A stretch of 64,000 nucleotides of DNA from Paenibacillus sp. FSL H7-0357 (GCF_000758525.1 NZ_CP009241.1:1116001-1180000); one strand, 5' to 3'; counted from the first letter of the stretch, positions 15,930-24,922 are shown. The notes: a model not told the origin generated them from the letters alone. A program made the numbers and translations.

Positions 15930-17156
15930 ATGCAGTTTTCGTGGAAGCGGAACCTGATCGTGCTTTGGGTGGGTGTTTTCTTTTGCAGTACGGCATATTC
16001 GATCTCGATTCCGTTCCTTTCAATTTTTTTGAGTGACCAATTAGGGGTCACGAGTCATTTGGAGATTTGGTCGGGGGTCAGCTTCGGCATCACCTTCCTG
16101 GCCAGTGCACTAATTTCGCCTTATTGGGGTTCACTGGCTGATAAATATGGCCGCAAACCGATGCTGATCCGCTCGGGCTTCAGTCTGGCGGCCTTATACT
16201 TAATTAATTTCTTCGTCCATGACCCATATGTATTTCTGATCGTACGGATTTTTCAGGGCCTGCTGGCAGGCTTTGTTCCGGCAGCCATCGCCATGGTGGC
16301 CACCAATACACCCGAGGATAAGACCGGTTATGCGCTGAGCATCATGTCGACTGCGGGAGCTACCGGCAGTATCATCGGACCGCTCATTGGCGGCGTAGTG
16401 AGTTATTATACCAGCAACCGCAGCGCCTTTTTGTTCTCGGCTGCGATCGTTCTGGTCTCGGCCCTAATCGCTACTTTCTTCGCCAAAGAGGAGAACTACG
16501 ACCGCTCTGCACCCAGATCACGGGTCAGGGATGACATCCGGGAGGCGAGAAACAACCGCGCCTTTATTACCCTGCTGTCACTGGCCGGCATCAGTACTTT
16601 TTCGGTAATGATCCTTGAACCGCTGCTGCCGATTTATTTGCTTGATATGGGCATTTCCAAAAGCACCGCTACACTAAGCTCGGGAATTGTATTCTCCGCC
16701 GTAGGGATTGCTACTGTGATTATGGCACCGCAATGGGGGAGAATAGGCAGCCGCAAAGGCTTCGGACTTGTCCTGTTTATTGGCCTGATCGGCGGGGGAA
16801 TTGGGAACATCCTTCAGTATTTTGTCTCAGGTTATGTAGAGTTTGCGGTACTGCGTTTTGCCTATGGCCTGTTCTATGCCGGAGTGCTTCCTTCGGTTAA
16901 CGCAATGATAGTCCAGACCATTGAACCGGGATTCCGCGGGCGGGCATTCGGACTGAATCAGGCGGCTTCGCAGCTGGCAACGATGGCCGGTCCGATTATC
17001 GGCGGCTTGCTCGGCGCGTTCATTCCCATCCGCTGGGTGTTTGTCATCAACGGTGTGATGCTGCTGGTAGCGGCGGTGCTGGTGAAGACCCGTAAGCTGG
17101 AGGCGAAAGTCATCGCAGCCCGTCATGCTGGAGAACCGGTAGCGATGCAGAAGTAG
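15930..17156 (+). CDS. MFS multidrug-type efflux transporter
   Basis: 408 residues with about 12 hydrophobic segments, starting at the ATG at 15930 (AAGGGA site). Motif A between helices 2 and 3 is clear (PYWGSLADKYGRKPMLI), a second MFS repeat has APQWGRIGSRKGFGLV, and antiporter motif C-like GATGSIIGPLIGGV occurs in helix 5. These place it with drug:H+ antiporters (MdtG/TetA-like). No regulator is adjacent, and the substrate is unknown. It is divergent from the cyclophilin gene and convergent with the acidic-protein gene. Confidence 0.88.
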   Translation: MQFSWKRNLIVLWVGVFFCSTAYSISIPFLSIFLSDQLGVTSHLEIWSGVSFGITFLASALISPYWGSLADKYGRKPMLIRSGFSLAALYLINFFVHDPYVFLIVRIFQGLLAGFVPAAIAMVATNTPEDKTGYALSIMSTAGATGSIIGPLIGGVVSYYTSNRSAFLFSAAIVLVSALIATFFAKEENYDRSAPRSRVRDDIREARNNRAFITLLSLAGISTFSVMILEPLLPIYLLDMGISKSTATLSSGIVFSAVGIATVIMAPQWGRIGSRKGFGLVLFIGLIGGGIGNILQYFVSGYVEFAVLRFAYGLFYAGVLPSVNAMIVQTIEPGFRGRAFGLNQAASQLATMAGPIIGGLLGAFIPIRWVFVINGVMLLVAAVLVKTRKLEAKVIAARHAGEPVAMQK

Positions 17157-17223
17157 CATGCCGGATTACGCTGCCGTAAGGTCCGGATTAGGATAAGCTG
17201 TCGGCTTGGTCCATTCTTAATGG

Positions 17224-17253
17224 AAAAAGCACCGCCGGAACAACTTCCGGCGG
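17224..17253 (-). terminator. terminator of the acidic-protein operon
   Basis: CCGCCGGAA (17232-17240), CAAC loop, TTCCGGCGG (17245-17253). Reading on the minus strand, a T run follows (17228-17224). Confidence 0.8.
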
Positions 17254-17273
17254 CGCTTGGCGTCAGTCCTACA

Positions 17274-17885
17274 TTATTCTTCTTCTCCGTTCGATCCGTT
17301 CAGGACATCGGTCCCGGGCATTACATCCAGGGGAGGTGAGGCAGGGTCCACAGCAGTTCCGGGCTGAAGCTCGTCGGCGTCGGGAATATCCTCCAGTGGC
17401 AGATCCTCTTCCTCATCGTCCAGAATTTCGTCGTCACCGGCATAATCAATGACGCTGCCCGTCAGTCCTGCAGCCCCGGCGGCTAAGACGGCATCGGATT
17501 CAAGTAGCTCATCCCGCCCGGTTCCCGGTGAAGCGGCTATCTCTCCGTGCCGTTCAGCCCGCGGACGAAGAGCAGGTTCAGGTGCACTGAGGCCTATGTC
17601 AGCAGCCAGAATGTGGTCTTCTACGAGCGCCGGATCGGCACCGTCATCCACTACGCCATCGAAATCAATGGGAGCGGCACCGACGGGTTCATGGCTGGTA
17701 AATGCAGATTCGAGCGGCCGTCTGTCTTCCTGATCCGTGCCGCTGCCGCTTGTGCTCTGTTCGGTAATCGTGCCGAGCGGACGCAGTTCTTCCAGCGGAA
17801 TATCCTGCTCCGGGGAGCGTTCTCCCATCTTTGTATAACGCTCATATGCAAAATCGGCTTCAGTTTTATTAAATTCATTACCCAT
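17274..17885 (-). CDS. acidic low-complexity hypothetical protein
   Basis: 203 residues, strongly acidic (for instance DDEILDDEEEDLPLEDIPDA), with no signal peptide, Cys or membrane segment and a Pro/Ala/Asp bias, so mostly disordered. Its start has AAAGGAG overlapping the end of the small gene upstream. I recognise no family. The pair with the 59-residue acidic protein suggests one function; small acidic proteins in sporeformers are sometimes spore or stress related, but nothing in the sequence proves that. Confidence 0.7.
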   Translation of the reverse strand: MGNEFNKTEADFAYERYTKMGERSPEQDIPLEELRPLGTITEQSTSGSGTDQEDRRPLESAFTSHEPVGAAPIDFDGVVDDGADPALVEDHILAADIGLSAPEPALRPRAERHGEIAASPGTGRDELLESDAVLAAGAAGLTGSVIDYAGDDEILDDEEEDLPLEDIPDADELQPGTAVDPASPPLDVMPGTDVLNGSNGEEE

Positions 17886-17904
17886 AGCCGTTCAACTCCT
17901 TTGC

Positions 17905-18084
17905 TTAAGTCTGTCCCTTTTTAGGAACAGCATGGTCAATTGCTGCTTGCTGGTCGTCGTCCGGCAGGGCGCCGGGAAATGACCCTTCCTGAAACAGGCC
18001 GAACTGTTCATCGATATCCCGCTCGGTTACCAGCCCATCTTCATCAGAGGGTTGGCCCGCGGTGATGTTCTCCTTCTTGTCCAT
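17905..18084 (-). CDS. small acidic protein, 59 residues
   Basis: Begins MDKKENITAGQPSDEDG and ends AVPKKGQT; it is acidic in the middle with a central VTERDIDEQFGLFQEG. The ATG at 18084 has a strong GAGGAGGA site. The gene ends 19 bp before the start of the larger acidic protein, and its final bases form that gene's ribosome site, so the two are an operon. Unknown function; the regular codon pattern and spacing make it a likely real gene despite its size. Confidence 0.7.
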   Translation of the reverse strand: MDKKENITAGQPSDEDGLVTERDIDEQFGLFQEGSFPGALPDDDQQAAIDHAVPKKGQT

Positions 18085-18369
18085 AGCCTATCCTCCTCGA
18101 CTTCTATAATAGTTCTTTACCCGTTTATCCGGCGCCGAATCTGTTACACCCCGGAGCAGCTTGTCCATTAGAAATTAGAACGGGTATAGAGGAGATTCTT
18201 AGCCTGATCTTAATATATTCAATCCAGGCGCCATTTAACCGTGTAACCAAGGGTAAACTACTTAATTCGAGGTTTTTTGCAAGATTAGGCAGGTATAGTG
18301 CGAAGGTTGTCGAAAATAAGAATCATATGAACTATATAAATACCACTAATGATTTATTGAGGAGCCAAG

Positions 18370-20268
18370 ATGAAGTTGCCATCATCAAAGAGAGTAGTTG
18401 CGATATTCATGCTGCTGCTTTTGATCGCTATAGTGCCTATCGGTATCGTCATGGAGTGGGACGAGCGGTCAGGCGTTGCCTTGCCGGAATGGGAGCTGAA
18501 GTGGGGAAGTTCAAATATACAGGATGTTGAAGAGGCTGCGTCTGCACCTGATGAGGATTGGATAAAGCAGACAGCAAGTTCATCCAGGCCGCTCACCAAT
18601 GAAGGGATGACAGGAGCCTGGATACGCTTCACTTTACCTCCGACAGCGGCAAATTCGGCACTGCTTATAGATAAAGTGTATGGAAATACGCTTAAAGCTT
18701 ACAAGAATAACGTTCTTATTTACGATTCGGCAGATATGGTCAATTATAATGGCAGCAAAGTGCTGATTCCTTTGTCAGCAGAAGATAAAAGCGGCCAGCT
18801 TTATTTGTGGAGCAGCGGCGGCAGCAAAGATTTCGGTATAGAAGGCGGCATCAGGGTAGGGAATTATGACAAGCTCCTTGCCCATTATGTTAAACAGAAT
18901 CTGATCGATCTTGTCATCGGTGCGGCCCTAATATTTATGGCTGTTGCGCTGTTGATGTGCCTGCTGTTTTTCAGGCTGGAATTTTTCTCGGGCGGCTTAT
19001 GGCTTGTGCTTGTTATAGCTTCCTTCGGTATGCTGCTGATCACCTACTCACCTTTTTTGCAGCTCGTCTTGCACGGCCATGACCAATGGATTGAGGTTTG
19101 TTTTGATCTGGCTTTACTCATACTTCTGCCGGCATTTACCTTGTATTTTGAACGGATATTCGGACGTGGAAAAAGTCTGTGGCTGGTCCGGTTTCGTAAT
19201 TTTCAACTGCTTTATTCGGGATTCAGTCTCGGCTTTCTGCTGCTGAATATATTACTTTCCTACCGCTTGGATCACCTGTATAGACTGATGAGTGTTCAAG
19301 TGATCGGCATCATGATGATCCTGCAATTCTTTTACTTGCTGGTTTTTGCGGTTATTCATGCTCTTAGAGGCAACCGGGAAGCTCTTATCTTCACGATAGG
19401 CTTTGTTATTTTCGCGGTTCCTTCGCTTAGTGAGCTGATCCTGTACTTTTCATCCACACATAGATACCATTTGTATTGGTGGAAATGGGGAGTGGTTGGG
19501 TTCCTCCTTTCTCTGATCATTATCCTCGGGAGAAGGCTGGCCCGGAATTATGAACAGACCGTGGAATACTCCCGGGATCTGGAGAAATTCAACAACGATC
19601 TGCAGCGCTCGGAGAAGATGGAGATCATCAGTGAGCTCGCTGCTTCGGTTGCCCATGAGGTTCGCAATCCGCTGCAGGTAACCCGGGGTTTTCTGCAGAT
19701 TCTGGGTGAACGCTCCGGCAAGAAGGAAAAGGAGTACCTGGAAATGGCAATGGAGGAGCTGGACCGGGCTTCCTTGATTATTACGGATTTTCTGACCTTC
19801 GCCAAACCGGGGCAGGAAACCGTGGATGTATTTGAGGTTTCGGAGGAACTGAAGCATGTGTCCGGCATTTTGATGCCACTGGCCAATCTGCAGGGTGGTG
19901 AGATAGAGCTCCGCCTGCAAAGCGATCTTCAAGTGAAGGGCAGCGCCTCCAAGTTTAAACAGGCTTTTATCAATTTGATCAAGAACAGCATTGAATCGCT
20001 TCAGGAGGATGGGCTGATTCAAGTAACCGCCTGGAAATCAGGTCAGCATATTATTATCAGTGTGCAGGATAACGGGGAAGGCATGAGGGTTAGCGAACTT
20101 GCCCGGCTGGGAGAGCCGTACTATTCGAATAAAACCAAGGGAACAGGGCTCGGGCTCATGGTTACCTTCCGTATTATAGAAGCGATGGACGGGTCCATTC
20201 AATTTCACAGTACAAAAGATGAAGGTACCGAAGTGATTGTTAAATTGCCATCAGCCGGAAAAATTTAG
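18370..20268 (+). CDS. membrane sensor histidine kinase A (tandem paralogue 1)
   Basis: 632 residues. One N-terminal membrane segment, an extracytoplasmic beta-rich domain (about 35-175, GAWIRFTLPP..LLIDKVYGNTLKAY), then about seven membrane helices (about 180-400): the 7TMR-DISM-like layout. The cytoplasmic part has HisKA with SVAHEVRNPLQVTRGFLQIL (phospho-acceptor His), then HATPase with IKNSIESL (N box), VQDNGEGM (G1) and KGTGLGLMVTFRIIE (G2). It resembles sporulation/KinB-type kinases in the H-box region. There is no response regulator beside it. The ATG follows GAGGAG. The next gene is its close paralogue. Confidence 0.9.
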   Translation: MKLPSSKRVVAIFMLLLLIAIVPIGIVMEWDERSGVALPEWELKWGSSNIQDVEEAASAPDEDWIKQTASSSRPLTNEGMTGAWIRFTLPPTAANSALLIDKVYGNTLKAYKNNVLIYDSADMVNYNGSKVLIPLSAEDKSGQLYLWSSGGSKDFGIEGGIRVGNYDKLLAHYVKQNLIDLVIGAALIFMAVALLMCLLFFRLEFFSGGLWLVLVIASFGMLLITYSPFLQLVLHGHDQWIEVCFDLALLILLPAFTLYFERIFGRGKSLWLVRFRNFQLLYSGFSLGFLLLNILLSYRLDHLYRLMSVQVIGIMMILQFFYLLVFAVIHALRGNREALIFTIGFVIFAVPSLSELILYFSSTHRYHLYWWKWGVVGFLLSLIIILGRRLARNYEQTVEYSRDLEKFNNDLQRSEKMEIISELAASVAHEVRNPLQVTRGFLQILGERSGKKEKEYLEMAMEELDRASLIITDFLTFAKPGQETVDVFEVSEELKHVSGILMPLANLQGGEIELRLQSDLQVKGSASKFKQAFINLIKNSIESLQEDGLIQVTAWKSGQHIIISVQDNGEGMRVSELARLGEPYYSNKTKGTGLGLMVTFRIIEAMDGSIQFHSTKDEGTEVIVKLPSAGKI

Positions 20269-20375
20269 AATTTTTTTGGTAAATTTCGTTTTTATGAAGG
20301 GATAGGCAACGGCCAGCGCGAAATAATACCAATACAGAACACTTTGTTTCTGAAACTTTCTTCTGAGGTGCTTAC

Positions 20376-22292
20376 ATGCGCTTGATCGTCAAAAGTTTAC
20401 ATATAGTAGCAGCATTTTTTTTACTTTTTATGATCTGCGGTTCGCTCACGGTATCAGCGGAAAGTCATTATGCTTCTAAAGAAATCACAAATTGGCAAAT
20501 CAAATGGGGCAGCAAGGCGGGGGATACAGGACATCAAGTTCCTGTTTCCGATAAAGAAGAGTGGCTGAGCGCCGGCTCCGGCCAGAAAACACCGGAGCTT
20601 CCAGACGGAATCTCTTCTGTATGGACACGCATTTCGCTTCCGGAATTCAAATATGTCTCACCTGCAGTCTATATCGATACGTTATATGCACTGCATGTAA
20701 AAGTGTACATGGAGGATCGCCTCATCTTTGAAGCTGACCGCAGTTATATTAAGGATAATTATTCACTGCTCGTGCCCCTAAGCAGCGGGGACAACGGGAA
20801 GAATCTGTACATATGGACTGAAACGCTTAAGGATCGGATCGGTATCAAGGATCAAGTGATCATTGGGGAACACGGAGTTCTGATTAAGGACTATATCAAA
20901 AACGGGCTTATCGACGTTATTCTGGGCGGTGCCTTTTTGTTTGTGGCGATAGTCCTGTTTGTGTGCGCGTTTTATCTCAACAAGGATTACTTTTCGATAG
21001 CGGCCTCTTTATCTATCGTCATTGCCTCCACCGGAGTGCTGTCGATCACGTATTCCCCGTTTATTTATACCTTTTACAGCTATTTAGGTCCGGTGAGCAT
21101 AGTCTTTCTGGATTTGGCGTTACTGTCGCTTCTGCCTGCGCTGACCTATCTGTTTGAGAAAATATTCGGCGGCGGAAGGTTTGGCATCATCCGTAAGTTC
21201 CGCAAATTCCAGACAGCATATTCTTTATTTTGCATCGTTTGTCTAGTGATCAATGGACTGTCGGATAACCGCTTTGTTGAACTGTACTATTTTATATCAG
21301 TCACTATCATCGGATTTCTAATGATCCTTCAATTCATTCTCCTCATTGCCTGTGTCATTATCTATTCTTTGAAGGGAAATAAGGATGCGATCATTTTTGC
21401 CATCGGCTTCGGAACTGCAGCCTTTACTGGAGTAGCCGAGCTGGTGTGGTATTATATCCGCCAAGGCAATTATGATCTGTTCTACTGGAAATGGGCGCTG
21501 GTTGTGTTCATTCTCTCGCTCATTATTATTCTCGGCCGCAGGCTGGCCCTGAACCATCAGCAGGTGGTCAAATATTCCCGGGAGCTGGAGCTGTTCAACA
21601 ATGAACTGCAGCGTTCGGAAAAAATGGAGATTATCAGCGAGCTTGCTGCATCCGTAGCACATGAAGTCCGCAATCCGCTTCAGGTTACGCGAGGATTTTT
21701 GCAGCTGCTGATGGAGAAATCGAACGGAGATGAGCAGAGATTTCTGTTCATGGCCCTTAGCGAGCTGGACCGCGCAGCGAACATCATTACGGATTTCCTG
21801 ACCTTTGCCAAACCGGAATTCGAGCAGGTCTCGATTCTTAATGTTCATGATGAATTCAAGCATATCGAGAGCATCCTGCTTCCGCTATGCCATTTGAACG
21901 GGGGCAAGATGGTGCTGGACGTGAAGGAACATTGTTGGGTGAAGGGCAACTCCTCCAAATTCAAGCAGGCTTTTATTAATATCATCAAGAATAGTATCGA
22001 GTCTCTCGGGGAGGAAGGGACCATTCATATGTCGGTATATGCCAAAGGGGACAGGGTGTATATTCATGTGAAGGATAACGGGGAGGGAATGGAACCGGGC
22101 GTATTGAACCGGCTTGGCGAGCCGTATTTCTCGAACAAGTCGAAGGGCACAGGCCTGGGACTTATGGTCACTTTCCGCATCATTGAGGCCATGAATGGTG
22201 AAGTCCGCATTATAAGCAAAAAAGGAGCAGGAACCGAATCCATCATCATTCTGCCGCTGGCAGAAGCTCCGGATGATTCCAACTCCTTATGA
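20376..22292 (+). CDS. membrane sensor histidine kinase B (tandem paralogue 2)
   Basis: 638 residues with the same architecture as the preceding gene: extracytoplasmic beta domain, about seven membrane helices, HisKA (SVAHEVRNPLQVTRGFLQLL) and HATPase (IKNSIESL, VKDNGEGM, KGTGLGLMVTFRIIE). The cytoplasmic halves are nearly alike, while the extracytoplasmic domains and helices differ much more, which points to duplication with divergence of the input. The start is ATG with GAGGTG. It ends only 18 bp from the convergent end of the peptide-precursor gene, with no terminator seen between them. No partner regulator is adjacent. Confidence 0.9.
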   Translation: MRLIVKSLHIVAAFFLLFMICGSLTVSAESHYASKEITNWQIKWGSKAGDTGHQVPVSDKEEWLSAGSGQKTPELPDGISSVWTRISLPEFKYVSPAVYIDTLYALHVKVYMEDRLIFEADRSYIKDNYSLLVPLSSGDNGKNLYIWTETLKDRIGIKDQVIIGEHGVLIKDYIKNGLIDVILGGAFLFVAIVLFVCAFYLNKDYFSIAASLSIVIASTGVLSITYSPFIYTFYSYLGPVSIVFLDLALLSLLPALTYLFEKIFGGGRFGIIRKFRKFQTAYSLFCIVCLVINGLSDNRFVELYYFISVTIIGFLMILQFILLIACVIIYSLKGNKDAIIFAIGFGTAAFTGVAELVWYYIRQGNYDLFYWKWALVVFILSLIIILGRRLALNHQQVVKYSRELELFNNELQRSEKMEIISELAASVAHEVRNPLQVTRGFLQLLMEKSNGDEQRFLFMALSELDRAANIITDFLTFAKPEFEQVSILNVHDEFKHIESILLPLCHLNGGKMVLDVKEHCWVKGNSSKFKQAFINIIKNSIESLGEEGTIHMSVYAKGDRVYIHVKDNGEGMEPGVLNRLGEPYFSNKSKGTGLGLMVTFRIIEAMNGEVRIISKKGAGTESIIILPLAEAPDDSNSL

Positions 22293-22310
22293 ACTCTTAA
22301 ACCTGTTGTT

Positions 22311-22550
22311 CTACCAAGAACCGAGTGTAGTAACGTCGGTCTTCAGTATGCCTGAAGATGGACTGGGAGGAATAACCAGATAGAACTCATTGGAGCCTTC
22401 CTCTACCGTCTTGAGCGTAATATGGTCGGGAAGATTGATGCCTAGTGCTTCTTTGAGGGCTGCTTTTGGGTCTGAGAGCAGCTTCTGCTTGAAACTTGGA
22501 TCTTCCCATGCTTTCTGAATCACTTGATTTCTAAGAATTGCTTCTGACAA
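22311..22550 (-). CDS. NHLP-family peptide precursor with C-terminal Trp
   Basis: 79 residues from a TTG at 22550, placed nine bases after GGGGAAGG; this gives the usual N-terminus MSEAILRNQVIQKAWEDP. A GTG three codons upstream would touch the ribosome site. The body is the nitrile-hydratase-like leader (NHLP): AWEDPSFKQKLLSDPKAALK, then LPDHITLKTVEE and FYLVIPPSP. The tail of about 17 residues (SSGILKTDVTTLGSW) is Ser/Thr-rich, has no Cys and ends in the only Trp outside the leader. There is no Gly-Gly cleavage site. It lies downstream of a polyprenyl-synthase-like gene on the same strand; prenylation of the Trp is my inference. Confidence 0.8.
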   Translation of the reverse strand: MSEAILRNQVIQKAWEDPSFKQKLLSDPKAALKEALGINLPDHITLKTVEEGSNEFYLVIPPSPSSGILKTDVTTLGSW

Positions 22551-22657
22551 AATAATCACCCTTCCCCTGAATGGTTATATTTACCTCATGAGCATAACAT
22601 AGGATTTTATATTAATCTATTGCTATTTCTATGATCATAATAGAGTTGCAGTGCTTA

Positions 22658-23593
22658 TTATGTATTCCTATTTTTGGATAACCAGTAGCTGAGTCCTCCT
22701 CCCTGCAAAAGCTGTTTCTCTGCTTCGATAGCTGCTGCGATATGCTGGAGATTCTGGACCAGCACATGGTGGAAAGCTACCAGATGGGGAGCCTTCAGCC
22801 GGTATTCTGCGAGTTTGCTGTGGTTGGCGAGCGCTGTTTCAGCGTAGGACGCCAGCCCGCCTTCCGTAAAGATGAAATCTTTGACCTTCCCCGCTGTAAG
22901 CGGGCCTTGACCCTCCTGAAGCTGGCAACGGGCCAGAGACAGCAGGCAATTATAGCTGCCCTCCGCCAAATCCTGCTCCCAATCCTCGTAATCATCAAGC
23001 ATTTGCAGTGTAATCAGTACCTTATGCAGCATCTCTTCCGAATCCGCAATTAGAAAAGCATGATCCGAAAGTAGCAGGACGGCTGTACTGCAGAGCTTAA
23101 GCGGACTGGCTTTGTGGGCAATTTTGACACGGTCGTTCAGGAAATAGTCACTGCTGGCCTCGCCTGCCACACTGTCTGCCCATTCAAAAAGATAACGTTT
23201 GAAATAGGACCAGAACGAGGAGTCCGGGGCGAAAAGAGGCCGGTAAATATGGAGAAATTCCACGTACAGCAGGTTGGCAAGCGGCAGCTGCTCTGCGGCG
23301 GTTGGCTCTTTGCTGTCCATCAGATCATCCTGCAGGAAGAAATAGAGCATAATTAAGACGTTCCCCAGCGACATCTGATGCACTTGCTCTGACGTAAGAC
23401 CGTATTCTGAGCGCAGCCAGAACGGGAGTAAATAACATATGTAATTTTTGTGGCTTCCTGCTTTAAATACGTTAAACTGATGAAGATAGGCCAAACCTTG
23501 TGTACGAAGCGGTTCTGGAAATCCTGTGATGATGACACTGGCATCGCCAAATACCGCGCGGAGCTCCTCATCGTACTCATGAAGCCAATCCAT
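22658..23593 (-). CDS. polyprenyl-synthase-fold protein (possible ComQ-like prenyltransferase)
   Basis: 311 residues from the ATG at 23593 (GGGGAG, 6-bp spacing). Upstream in-frame ATGs lie at or before the expected transcript start, because a promoter overlaps them. Both Asp-rich motifs of all-alpha isoprenoid synthases are present: FFLQDDLMD (Asp 89, 90, 93) and LDDYED (Asp 200, 201, 204). Overall similarity to housekeeping farnesyl or heptaprenyl synthases looks low, so a specialised role is likely. It stands upstream of a peptide precursor ending in Trp, the gene order of comQ-comX. A terpene synthase is the main alternative. Confidence 0.75.
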   Translation of the reverse strand: MDWLHEYDEELRAVFGDASVIITGFPEPLRTQGLAYLHQFNVFKAGSHKNYICYLLPFWLRSEYGLTSEQVHQMSLGNVLIMLYFFLQDDLMDSKEPTAAEQLPLANLLYVEFLHIYRPLFAPDSSFWSYFKRYLFEWADSVAGEASSDYFLNDRVKIAHKASPLKLCSTAVLLLSDHAFLIADSEEMLHKVLITLQMLDDYEDWEQDLAEGSYNCLLSLARCQLQEGQGPLTAGKVKDFIFTEGGLASYAETALANHSKLAEYRLKAPHLVAFHHVLVQNLQHIAAAIEAEKQLLQGGGLSYWLSKNRNT

Positions 23594-23651
23594 AGGCTGC
23601 TCCCCTGTCAATATTTTATTTTTTTTAGAAAAAATGGGGTTATCCGTCATG

Positions 23652-23680
23652 ATTATAGTCCTACTAACCTGGGATTTCAA
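23652..23680 (-). promoter_or_regulatory. strong promoter of the prenyl-synthase/precursor unit
   Basis: On the minus strand TTGAAA (23675-23680, 5 of 6), 17-bp spacer, TATAAT (23652-23657). It also decides the start codon of the downstream gene. Confidence 0.75.
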
Positions 23681-23762
23681 TGATAATTTATGGGGTGATA
23701 TAGTAATGGAGTACTATAATTCATCTTATCCACGGATTGAGAATTGCTAAAGGGGGATGGAC

Positions 23763-24842
23763 ATGGAGAAGATTGTGTTTGGGCTGGCCGGCGGCGGCTG
23801 GCGGGCGGAGTTCTATTTGCGTATTGCCAAACAGCTGCCGGAACAATTCGCTGTAGGCGCTATGTTTGTGCGCAATAAGGAGAAAGCCGATGTCTTAAGC
23901 AGGGAATGGGGAGTGAAGGTCTACACTTCAATTGAAGAGTTTATCTCAGCGGGTACTTATTCCTTTGCGGTAATTAGTCTGAAACGCGAGGTAAGCAAAG
24001 CGTATATCATCCGGCTGGCGGAAGCGGGTATTCCGGTGCTTGCGGAGACGCCGCCGGCGCCCGATCTGGAACAGCTGACGGAGCTATGGAATAGGGTGGG
24101 CCGTTCTGCCGTCATCCAGATTGCCGAGCAGTATCTGTTCCAGCCGATGCATGCGGCAAGAATCAAGCTGGCCGCTTCCGGCAGGCTTGGCACGATCAGC
24201 CAGGCCCAGGTATCGGCTGCACACGGATATCACGGAATCAGCCTCATCCGGCAGCTGCTGGGCATCGGCTTCGAGAATCCAATAATTCGTGCACAGAATT
24301 TTTGTTCTTCTATTATAAAGGGACCGCAGCGAAGCGGACCTCCGGTTGCCGAGGTGATGGTTCAGACGGGGCAGATGCTGGCCACTCTGGATTTTGGAGC
24401 CCGGCTAGGTGTGTTCGATTTCAGCGGCGACCAGTATTTTTCATGGATCCGCGGCAACCGGATTTTGGTGCGCGGGGAGCGGGGGGAACTGTTGAACGAT
24501 GAGGTGTCCTGGCTCCAGAGCTATGATACGCCGCTCTACTGCAAGCTGCGGCGGATGGATGCCGGGCATGGCGGAAACCTGGAGGGCTTTTATCTCAAGG
24601 GGATTATGGGAGACGGCGAATGGCTGTACCGGAATCCATTTGCCCCGGCCAGGCTCACGGACGATGAAATTGCCATTGCAGAGAGCCTTGTCCGAATGCA
24701 GAGACATGTTCAAGGAGGACCTTCTTTCTACAGTTTGGCCGAAGGATGCCAGGATCAGTATTTGGCACTGCTGCTGGAGCAGGCGGCGGCGAGCGGAGAA
24801 ACGGTGACTTCCCATAGTCAGCCGTGGTCAGAGCAGGGCTGA
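23763..24842 (+). CDS. Gfo/Idh/MocA-family oxidoreductase
   Basis: 359 residues from the ATG at 23763 (AAGGGGG site; an ATG two codons earlier is too close to it). N-terminal Rossmann domain: KIVFGLAGGGWRAEFYLRIA with the Gly-rich turn, VRNKEKADVL, and the EKP-like position here ETPPAP (residues about 96-101), where the family usually has EKP, so the catalytic Lys is replaced. The C-terminal domain has VAEVMVQTGQMLATLDF strands. Family members oxidise or epimerise sugars with NAD(P)(H). The next gene encodes a GH20 hexosaminidase, suggesting amino-sugar catabolism. The missing Lys suggests an altered mechanism. Confidence 0.75.
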   Translation: MEKIVFGLAGGGWRAEFYLRIAKQLPEQFAVGAMFVRNKEKADVLSREWGVKVYTSIEEFISAGTYSFAVISLKREVSKAYIIRLAEAGIPVLAETPPAPDLEQLTELWNRVGRSAVIQIAEQYLFQPMHAARIKLAASGRLGTISQAQVSAAHGYHGISLIRQLLGIGFENPIIRAQNFCSSIIKGPQRSGPPVAEVMVQTGQMLATLDFGARLGVFDFSGDQYFSWIRGNRILVRGERGELLNDEVSWLQSYDTPLYCKLRRMDAGHGGNLEGFYLKGIMGDGEWLYRNPFAPARLTDDEIAIAESLVRMQRHVQGGPSFYSLAEGCQDQYLALLLEQAAASGETVTSHSQPWSEQG

Positions 24843-24858
24843 AGCAGCGGATGTAATC

Positions 24859-24903
24859 AAAAGCACGGCCGGGCGGGGGTGTTTCCCGCCTGCCGTGCTT
24901 TTT
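24859..24903. terminator. bidirectional terminator
   Basis: AAAAGCACGGC (24859-24869) pairs with GCCGTGCTTTT (24892-24902), with an inner GGCGGG/CCCGCC stem. It separates the convergent oxidoreductase and hexosaminidase genes. Confidence 0.9.
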
Positions 24904-24922
24904 GGTATGTGATCGTACGAGC

